DNA from: an uncultured Clostridia bacterium
GTDB taxonomy: Bacteria > Bacillota > Clostridia > Christensenellales > CAG-314
NCBI GenBank assembly: GCA_947624235.1
Contig: CANQJK010000011.1
Location: forward strand, 1 to 38,499
Length of the DNA stretch: 38,499 nucleotides
Reading direction: 5' to 3'
The position numbers were made by a program, and so were the translations under genes. Below the pieces are notes generated by a model. The model had not been told where the DNA came from, did no database searches, and saw nothing but the letters and a program-made list of their open reading frames with translations. How positions within the stretch are numbered: position 1 is the stretch's first letter; each line of letters starts with the position of its first letter. This document shows positions 9,659 through 15,634 of this stretch, piece by piece.

Positions 9659-9687
9659 ATTGTAACACGTTTTGCATATTTCGACAA
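9659..9687 (-). promoter_or_regulatory. Predicted promoter of the MATE gene
   Basis: On the minus strand TTGTCG (9687-9682) and TACAAT (9664-9659) have a 17-base spacer. It lies within the gap between folA and the MATE gene, so the transporter need not depend on folA transcription. Confidence 0.6.
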
Positions 9688-9738
9688 CCGAATAGCGCCA
9701 TATGCGAAAATTTGCATTGCGCAGAGACCGTTGCCCCG

Positions 9739-10224
9739 CTAATTTGTCCTTTTGCGGTATCGGCAAAAACAAATTGAGTAGCCGTTGTCCTCGGTGACAG
9801 CCGACTGCTCAGCCAGTTGCCAATCGGCGCGCTCGTCCAGATTTGGAAAGAACACATCCGCTTCTCCGTCGGCAAACACCTTGGTGACGAACGCCTCGTC
9901 ACACATGTCCAACAACAGGCGGTAAACGCTTGCTCCGCCTATCACGAACACGTCGTCGCTGTTGACGTCCACAGCGCGCAAAAGTTCGTCTACGCTGTGC
10001 ACCACGACAGCGTTTGCGTAGTCGCGTTCGGCGTCGTCCAACACCACGTTGGTGCGCTTGGGCAGGGCGCCGTTCGGTAAACTGCGAAACGTGTTCGCCC
10101 CCATCACCACCGTTTTGCCGAGGGTTTTTTGGCGGAAAAACGCCATATCCTTTGTGAGATGAAAGAGCAAATCGCCCTTTTTGCCTATACCCCAGTGCTC
10201 GTCTACGACAACAATTGCTTTCAC
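9739..10224 (-). CDS. folA: Dihydrofolate reductase
   Basis: The 161-residue protein matches DHFR in length and order of motifs: VKAIVVVDEHWGIGKKGDLL at the N terminus, HLTKDMAFFR with the substrate-binding acidic residue, GKTVVMGANTFRSLP for NADPH, then VIGGASVYRLLL. It reduces dihydrofolate to tetrahydrofolate, replenishing the cofactor oxidised by ThyA, which is encoded upstream on the same strand. The start is GTG 10224, supported by AGAGGTGG at 10235-10228; the frame stays open further upstream but without another good site. A 298-bp gap with a palindromic element separates it from thyA, so read-through is uncertain. Confidence 0.93.
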   Translation of the reverse strand: MKAIVVVDEHWGIGKKGDLLFHLTKDMAFFRQKTLGKTVVMGANTFRSLPNGALPKRTNVVLDDAERDYANAVVVHSVDELLRAVDVNSDDVFVIGGASVYRLLLDMCDEAFVTKVFADGEADVFFPNLDERADWQLAEQSAVTEDNGYSICFCRYRKRTN

Positions 10225-10383
10225 ATGCCACCTCTTAACTGCTTGCCCACAAATTGTACAATTTTTAGGCGAATTTGGCAAGAGTTTTGCGCCGATTTGC
10301 ACCCGTCACGCCAAAAGCCTCCGCCTAAACGCCCACGAAAAACGAAACAACTCAAAATATTCGACATATAGCCGAAAAAAAAT

Positions 10384-10510
10384 GGGGCTGTCGCATCAAA
10401 CATTTTTATACAAATTTGACATCAAAAACGGCTTGAAAATATTGATTTCAAGTCGCTTTTTGTATAATTATTCATTTTTTGATCGTTTATGCGACCAATG
10501 CGACAGCCTC
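10384..10510. repeat. 127-bp imperfect inverted repeat between thyA and folA
   Basis: Outer arms GGGGCTGTCGCAT (10384-10396) and ATGCGACAGCCTC (10498-10510) pair with one mismatch. Inside are further imperfect complementary A/T-rich arms and a central hairpin (10425-10460) of the type that recurs at 33661 and 38458. No coding frame fits. It could be a terminator for thyA, a small mobile palindromic element, or both. Confidence 0.65.
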
Positions 10511-10522
10511 AATTGCGCTCTA

Positions 10523-11353
10523 TCAGATAGCCACTTCGAACCGCTCGGAAAAGTCCTCGTACTCGTAGCCCTCCAACGCAAAGTCGTCCAAAGTGAATTT
10601 GTAAAAATCCTTTACGTCTTTGTTGATGACGAATTTGGGCGCAGGGTGAGGCTTTCCGCTTATCAATTTGCGCACTGCGTCCTCGTGGCGGTCGTATATG
10701 TGAGCGTCGGCTATCACATGCACAAGTTCGCCCACTTGCAGATCGGATATCTGCGCAAGCATGTGCACAAGCACGGCATATTGCACCACGTTCCAATTGT
10801 TGGCAACTGCCATGTCGTTGGAGCGTTGATTGAGCAGGGCGTTGAGTTTGTTTCCGCTTACGTTGAAAGTGACGGAATAGGCGCAGGGATACAAGTGCAT
10901 CTCGCTGAGATCGCTGTGCACATATATATTGGTTATTATGCGACGGGAAAGAGGGTTGTGTTTGAGGTCGTATATCACCCTGTCCACTTGGTCGAATTCC
11001 CCCTCGGGGTACTTGCTTTTTACTCCCAGTTGGTACCCGTAGGCTTTGCCGATACAGCCCGTTTCGTCCGCCCAACTGTCCCATATGTGCGATTTGAGAT
11101 CGTTGATGTTGTTGGACTTTTTTTGCCAGATCCACAACAACTCGTCTATCGCCGACTTGAATGCGGTGCGCCGAAGCGTGATGATGGGAAATTCCTCCGC
11201 AAGATCGTAGCGATTTACCACACAAAAACGCTTGCGCGTATAGGCGGGAGTTCCGTCCGCCCAGTGAGGACGAACGTTTGTGCCCGCGTCCGTTGTGCCG
11301 TATTGCAAAATTTCTTTTATGTTGGATATGAATATCTCGTCTGCCTTGCTCAT
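10523..11353 (-). CDS. thyA: Thymidylate synthase (ThyA type)
   Basis: The 276-residue protein methylates dUMP to dTMP using methylene-THF, producing dihydrofolate for FolA. It shows the N-terminal segment RPHWADGTPAYTRKRF, the catalytic cysteine in YPCAYSV (Cys157), and the dUMP-binding QRSND (176-180). The C-terminal portion is the usual one, ending in EVAI. The start is ATG 11353, eight bases after GGAG; an in-frame ATG seven codons upstream lacks such a site. It sits about 100 bases downstream of glmM on the same strand. Confidence 0.96.
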   Translation of the reverse strand: MSKADEIFISNIKEILQYGTTDAGTNVRPHWADGTPAYTRKRFCVVNRYDLAEEFPIITLRRTAFKSAIDELLWIWQKKSNNINDLKSHIWDSWADETGCIGKAYGYQLGVKSKYPEGEFDQVDRVIYDLKHNPLSRRIITNIYVHSDLSEMHLYPCAYSVTFNVSGNKLNALLNQRSNDMAVANNWNVVQYAVLVHMLAQISDLQVGELVHVIADAHIYDRHEDAVRKLISGKPHPAPKFVINKDVKDFYKFTLDDFALEGYEYEDFSERFEVAI

Positions 11354-11452
11354 TTGTTTCTCCGCAATGAACACATTTTAGCAAATGCGCCCCTCATCGT
11401 CAAACAAAAAAGCGAGACTTTGCCAATAAAAGAAAAAAACAAAATTTGTTCT

Positions 11453-12766
11453 CTAAACCTTTTGGTCGGGCTTGCATTGAGCAAATGTGGCAACGACCGC
11501 GCTCATCGCCTCCGTCGCCTGCTCGCCTTCGAGGTACGCCCTGACGGCATTTTCCGTTCCGCTACGACGCAACACCACCCTGCAAGAGGGGTAAAGCTCC
11601 GTTATCCGCCCCGCCGTGGCGCTGAGACTTTTGTCCGTGGCAAGCCGTTGATTGGCGTGCGTTATGGGAATGCTTGCGCTTGCATAGGGCTTGTCGCAAC
11701 ACTCCGCCGTGTATTTGAGCAGGCTTCCCTTTTCGAAAAATATCTTGCAAAGCACAAGGGCGTTGACAACGGCGTCGCTACTGGTTGCGTAGTCGCACAA
11801 CAGATAGTGTCCGCTTTCCTCTCCGCCGAAGTTGAGGCTTTCCTCCACCATTTTGTTGAACACGTTCGCGTCTCCCACCGCCGAGCGCAAGAGCTTTATG
11901 CCCAAACGCGCAAGAGCCAACTCCACTCCGCCATTGGTAAGTACCGTTCCGCACACGGCGTCCCCGTGAAGTTTGCCTTTTTCTTTGAGATACTTGGCGT
12001 ATGCGTAGAAAACGCGATTGTTGGACACCTGCTCGCTCCCCTCGAACACGGCAAGACGATCGGCGTCGCCGTCCAACGCAAAACCCAAAACACAGCCGTT
12101 GGACTTCATTTTTTCCGCCAAAAATTCCGTGTGCGTGGCACCGCAATCGACGTTGATGTTTGCGCCGACATTTTGATTGCAGTACGCCACCACGTCCGCC
12201 CCCGCTTTGCCCAGCGTCAAGGGCGCAACGCGATAACCTGCGCCGTAGCAACAATCCACGGCGATCTTTGCAAAGGGCAACTTGCATCTTACCGTTTTGA
12301 CGACGTCGTCGGCATATATGTTTTCGATGTCGTAAAAAACAGGCTCGTATATTCTTTCCGCAACGGCGCGCTCGTTTTTCAGACTGTCCATCATGCGAGA
12401 TACCGCCGTCTGTTTGGAAGGACACAGCTTGACGCCGTACCTATCGAACACTTTTAGCCCGTTATCGGTGGGTTTGTTGTGACTTGCCGTTATCATCACG
12501 CCGTAGTCACCTCCGAATTTGCGCACAAAGTGTCCCACTGCGTTGGTGGGCAATATCCCGAGGTTGATGACGTTGCCACCGCCCGAGTAAACGCCCTGCG
12601 CAAGCGCGGTGAAAAGATTGTCCCCCGAAAGGCGGGTATCCCTTGCAATGACGATTATGGGACAATCGCCCAAAAGCGCCAGACTTTTGCCAAGCAAAAA
12701 GGCAGTACTGTCCTTCAAGGTACTGCCATACGTTCCGCGTATTCCGTCCGTACCGAAAAAGTTCAT
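11453..12766 (-). CDS. glmM: Phosphoglucosamine mutase
   Basis: The 437-residue protein converts glucosamine-6-phosphate to glucosamine-1-phosphate for UDP-GlcNAc and peptidoglycan synthesis. It begins with MNFFGTDGIRGTYG, has the phosphoserine motif TASHNKPTDNGLK (Ser95; the Pro usual after SHN is Lys here), the metal loop ALDGDADR, and the phosphate-binding LRRSGTENAVRAYLEG at the C terminus. Length is slightly below the usual 445-450. ATG 12766 has AAGGAG seven bases upstream. It follows the trxB-like gene by 59 bases and precedes thyA, suggesting one operon. Confidence 0.94.
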   Translation of the reverse strand: MNFFGTDGIRGTYGSTLKDSTAFLLGKSLALLGDCPIIVIARDTRLSGDNLFTALAQGVYSGGGNVINLGILPTNAVGHFVRKFGGDYGVMITASHNKPTDNGLKVFDRYGVKLCPSKQTAVSRMMDSLKNERAVAERIYEPVFYDIENIYADDVVKTVRCKLPFAKIAVDCCYGAGYRVAPLTLGKAGADVVAYCNQNVGANINVDCGATHTEFLAEKMKSNGCVLGFALDGDADRLAVFEGSEQVSNNRVFYAYAKYLKEKGKLHGDAVCGTVLTNGGVELALARLGIKLLRSAVGDANVFNKMVEESLNFGGEESGHYLLCDYATSSDAVVNALVLCKIFFEKGSLLKYTAECCDKPYASASIPITHANQRLATDKSLSATAGRITELYPSCRVVLRRSGTENAVRAYLEGEQATEAMSAVVATFAQCKPDQKV

Positions 12767-12825
12767 GATCTTTCTCCTTGATTTATTATACTTCCTTGGT
12801 ACTTCGGTTTTGTATTTTTTCTTTG

Positions 12826-13725
12826 TTACTTTGCCTTTGCGGAAAATGCCGACGCAAAGGATCCCGCCTTTGCTCCGTCCGCACAAGCGGTAACTATTTG
12901 TTTGAGACTTCCGCTCGTAACGTCGCCTGCGGCGAACAGACCTTTTACCGAGGTTTCTCCCCTGCCGTCCACCACGATATATCCGCGTTCCCGCTTCAAG
13001 TCGTTTATCTGCACAAAATCCGTGACGGGTTGCGCTCCCGTTGCGACAAAAAGCGCGTCTGTTTCGATCTCGCTCAATTGTCCGTCGCTGTACACCTTTA
13101 CCGACCGTACCTGATCTTCTCCGCAAACGGAAGCCACGGTAGCGTTGTACAAAATTTGCACGTTGGCGTGAGAAACAAGCTCTTCCACAGCCTTTTGCTC
13201 GGCGTCCAACTCGGCAGAGGGCACAAGCAGGTACACCTTTTCGCACAGATTTGCAAGATAGGTCGCTTCGCTTACCGCACTGCGTCCTCCGCCTGCTACC
13301 GCTACCGGTCTGTTTCGGAAAAACGCTCCGTCGCATGTGGCGCAGTAACTTACGCCCCGTCCGACGTAGTCGCCCTCGATGCCCAGTTTGTTGTGGGCTG
13401 TGCCCGTTGCAATAACTGCCGACGGAAAGGTATATTCGCCTTTATCGGTGACAATTTCGAACCCCATATCGCTTTTTTTGAGGGAAAGAACCCTTTGTCG
13501 GATAACTTTAAGCCCCAACGCCTTTGCCTGCGACGCCATGTCGTTTGCCAGTTTCCAACCCTCCACCGATTTGTAAGATGGAAAGTTTTCGATTTTGTCT
13601 ATCGTCGCGACCAGTCCTCCCAAGCCGAACTGTTCGAACAGCGTCACATCCGCACCGCTTCGAAGCGCATATATCGACGCGGAAAGTCCCGCTACGCCAC
13701 CACCGATCACTGCTATACTTTTCAT
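12826..13725 (-). CDS. Thioredoxin reductase-like flavoprotein without the usual NADPH motif
   Basis: The 299-residue protein has the TrxB layout: N-terminal FAD-binding IGGGVAGLSASIYALRSG, redox cysteines CATC (128-131), the second dinucleotide motif AGGGRSAVSEA (about 144-154), and C-terminal GLFAAGDVTSG. In NADPH-dependent TrxB the second domain carries GGGDSAxEEA and HRRxxxR; here the Asp is Arg and the HRR segment is replaced by VPSAELDAEQ. It is therefore either a TrxB with altered electron donor, possibly ferredoxin-dependent as in some clostridia, or another disulfide reductase of the family. ATG 13725 follows AAAGGAG. It is the first gene of the trxB-like, glmM, thyA series. Confidence 0.85.
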   Translation of the reverse strand: MKSIAVIGGGVAGLSASIYALRSGADVTLFEQFGLGGLVATIDKIENFPSYKSVEGWKLANDMASQAKALGLKVIRQRVLSLKKSDMGFEIVTDKGEYTFPSAVIATGTAHNKLGIEGDYVGRGVSYCATCDGAFFRNRPVAVAGGGRSAVSEATYLANLCEKVYLLVPSAELDAEQKAVEELVSHANVQILYNATVASVCGEDQVRSVKVYSDGQLSEIETDALFVATGAQPVTDFVQINDLKRERGYIVVDGRGETSVKGLFAAGDVTSGSLKQIVTACADGAKAGSFASAFSAKAK

Positions 13726-13822
13726 AAAAACTCCTTTGTATAACGCCGTCACACACTATTTTAGCGCCATTGACGCGCGTATAATGTAAAAATTTGCCTT
13801 TTTGTTTGCGGTATTGACAAAA

Positions 13823-14536
13823 TCACCACACCAGTTTGCCCGACATCGCATTGCCGTACGGAAGAAACTTGCGGTTTATAAATCTCAGCAATTCCCACAC
13901 GCCCCACAGCAAACTCAACATGCAAATGTACCAGGCGACATACCACCACCATTTCAGTTGCATATCGGGGAAAAACTCGTTTTTGAACACCGTACCCTCT
14001 ATCATGTTGACAAGAAAGTCGTTGACGGCGCCAAAGTGGAACACATGCTTGCTCAACTCGGCAAACGCCACCGCAACTGCGACAACACCGCCCACGATAG
14101 CCATGTCGTACTTTTTCAACTCAAATTGGCTCAGCATCAGCAAACTTCCCACGACCAGGATGTCGTGAGTGATGAACCCAGGCAAATAACTCAACCCGAA
14201 AGCGCCCATATGGGTGAGAAATTCGGGACGGAACAAATATCCCGAGGTGTACATGCCTCCTGCCAAAAAGGCGAAAAACGCCACCACCGCTTTGAGCGGA
14301 CGCCAAGGGATAAAAACGCCCAAGCCGAACATCCAAAACGCCATTGTGGAAAAGGCAATAAAAAACGATCCTCTTGCCACGTCCGCTATCTGCCATGCCA
14401 AGACGTACAGCGCCAAGCACCACAAGACGATACGCGACGTCCACTTGTGTCTTATCAGAAACAGCACGGCAAAAACCTCCATTACCAAAACCAACAGAGT
14501 AAGTATTCCGATGTACCAATAATCTTTACTAAACAA
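13823..14536 (-). CDS. YwaF/TMEM164-like multi-pass membrane protein
   Basis: This 237-residue protein has about six to seven hydrophobic helices, basic loops, and a C-terminal WWWYVAWYICMLSLLWGVWELL segment (longest quoted elsewhere omitted); size and pattern resemble the YwaF family of integral membrane proteins whose function is not established. The start is TTG 14536, supported by AGAGGT five to six bases upstream; no ATG is nearby. It is transcribed alone from a promoter at 14574-14602. The family assignment is by pattern only. Confidence 0.65.
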   Translation of the reverse strand: MFSKDYWYIGILTLLVLVMEVFAVLFLIRHKWTSRIVLWCLALYVLAWQIADVARGSFFIAFSTMAFWMFGLGVFIPWRPLKAVVAFFAFLAGGMYTSGYLFRPEFLTHMGAFGLSYLPGFITHDILVVGSLLMLSQFELKKYDMAIVGGVVAVAVAFAELSKHVFHFGAVNDFLVNMIEGTVFKNEFFPDMQLKWWWYVAWYICMLSLLWGVWELLRFINRKFLPYGNAMSGKLVW

Positions 14537-14573
14537 AACCGACCTCTTTGCCGTGTAGTATGATATATACTAA

Positions 14574-14602
14574 TTTATACTATACAATCCGTTTTTAGTC
14601 AA
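14574..14602 (-). promoter_or_regulatory. Predicted promoter of the YwaF-like gene
   Basis: On the minus strand TTGACT (14602-14597) and TATAAA (14579-14574) are spaced by 17 bases. The predicted leader is about 30 bases and includes the AGAGGT site before TTG 14536. Confidence 0.6.
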
Positions 14603-14627
14603 CTTGAATTGCTCAATTTTTGCCTGC

Positions 14628-14655
14628 GCACCTTTTCGGTGCTTTATTTTTTTGT
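14628..14655 (+). terminator. Short plus-strand terminator-like hairpin with no gene upstream
   Basis: GCACC (14628-14632), loop TTTTC, GGTGC (14638-14642), then TTTATTTTTTT. The stem is only five base pairs. The nearest plus-strand gene upstream ends more than 6 kb away, so it has no obvious client unless a short RNA is made from 14540-14627. Confidence 0.35.
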
Positions 14656-14775
14656 CATTTTAATGTAAAATGGTACAAAAACGCAACAATTTGCCACGGC
14701 TCGGTGCTTGCAAGCAAAATTTCGACTTTGTATGATCGAAGCGCAAGCGACAAAACGTCTTGCAAGGAGGATAAA

Positions 14776-15000
14776 ATGAAATACAGTGAAAAATTGAAGC
14801 AACTTCGCGTAGAACGCGGAATGTCGCAGGAACAACTTGCCGACGCGCTCGTTTACATCGTTACAATGTTTATTTCGCCCAAAACGAATATGCTCGCCAC
14901 GATACTGCCTCTTGCGGGAGTTGTGGCGCTTCCCTTTGCGATTTGCCTTGTGTATCAGGGTGTCTTTCGCAAACGCACCGTGACGGAGGGCGCACGTTGA
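14776..15000 (+). pseudogene. Shortened HTH (XRE-type) plus membrane-segment ORF, probably an internal-deletion remnant
   Basis: The 74-residue product starts like an XRE-family DNA-binding protein (MKYSEKLKQLRVERGMSQEQ, then LADAL), which covers only the first two helices of the domain. It then passes directly into two hydrophobic segments (VYIVTMFI; ATILPLAGVVALPFAICLVY) and a basic tail. Intact relatives have a full 55-residue HTH followed by a longer linker and several membrane segments, so recognition helix and linker are missing here. The ribosome binding site is strong (AAGGAGG at 14764-14770), so a product may still be made. I regard it as a degenerate regulator; a genuine mini-protein is the alternative. 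Confidence 0.6.
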
Positions 15001-15161
15001 AGATAAACCGCCTGCCAAAACGCCGACAGTAAGACCGACGTCGCAAACAATCACGCAACGGTCCCTTTGCGCAAACAAAACCGCCTGTTGACAAACGTTT
15101 CGTAAAATACTACAATTATGTTGCGCCATTTTGGCAAAAAAAAACGCAAAGGAGTATTTTT

Positions 15162-15410
15162 ATGGAATATATTTATGACACACAGCTACTATTGGAAGGC
15201 AAAAATCTAAACGATCAACAGATCATCGATTACATCAACAACAATATCGAGGGCGACTGCCTGCTCGTTGTGGGCGATGACGAGTTGATAAAACTGCACT
15301 TCCACACCAACACACCTTGGAAAGTGTTGGAATATTGCGCAACTTTGGGCGAGGTCTACGACGTGGTGATAGAAAATATGCGTAGACAGGCGGAAGGTTT
15401 GCAAGGTTAA
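15162..15410 (+). CDS. Stand-alone FakA/YloV middle-domain-like small protein
   Basis: The 82-residue protein resembles the central domain of the fatty-acid kinase FakA (DAK2 family, YloV): GDCLLVVGDDELIKLHFHT (31-49), then LGEVYDVVIENMRRQ, matching the FakA pattern GDSLVVVGDD-x-VKVHVHT ... GEL-x-x-IxxENMREQ. The His-x-His-Thr motif is retained (His46, His48), but the family's Cys-Thr-Glu-Phe segment reads YDTQL. The kinase domain is absent, so it cannot phosphorylate fatty acids itself; it may bind a partner or be a remnant. The start ATG 15162 has AAAGGAG. It lies alone, ending before a strong palindromic terminator. The 160 bases upstream hold nothing I recognise. Confidence 0.7.
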   Translation: MEYIYDTQLLLEGKNLNDQQIIDYINNNIEGDCLLVVGDDELIKLHFHTNTPWKVLEYCATLGEVYDVVIENMRRQAEGLQG

Positions 15411-15474
15411 ATCGCCCAAAACACACCGCGTTGTTGGACGGTTTTTATCGGTAAATATAGCAAGTATCAGCAAA

Positions 15475-15503
15475 GGGGGCTGTCGCGTAACGCGTCAGCC
15501 CCC
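15475..15503. terminator. Strong palindromic terminator between convergent genes
   Basis: GGGGGCTG (15475-15482) pairs with CAGCCCCC (15496-15503), continued inward by CGCGT/ACGCG after one T-T mismatch. It separates the FakA-like gene from the TIR-NACHT gene. It lacks a long T tract, so efficiency is uncertain. Confidence 0.65.
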
Positions 15504-15552
15504 TCAAAATATGTGTTATTAAATTTTTAGTGCGTCAAACGTTTTCGGAGTT

Positions 15553-15599
15553 TTGCCCGAACGTGAGTGCTAATATCAAAAGATATTGCCGTCGGGCAA
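15553..15599. other. Two-tier hairpin downstream of the TIR-NACHT gene
   Basis: TTGCCCGA (15553-15560) pairs with TCGGGCAA (15592-15599), and inside it AATATC (15572-15577) pairs with GATATT (15582-15587) around AAAA. It lies in the 3' flank of the TIR-NACHT gene, whose stop is at 15635. It may be a 3'-end structure or part of termination. Confidence 0.45.
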
Positions 15600-15634
15600 T
15601 GCCGAAACGCCGAACGCGGTAGGCGCAGTTGGCG

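Noticed and set aside
10181-12457. 758-residue plus-strand frame opposite folA, thyA and glmM
   Set aside because: It is antisense to three clearly recognised enzymes and has no recognisable domain or ribosome binding site.
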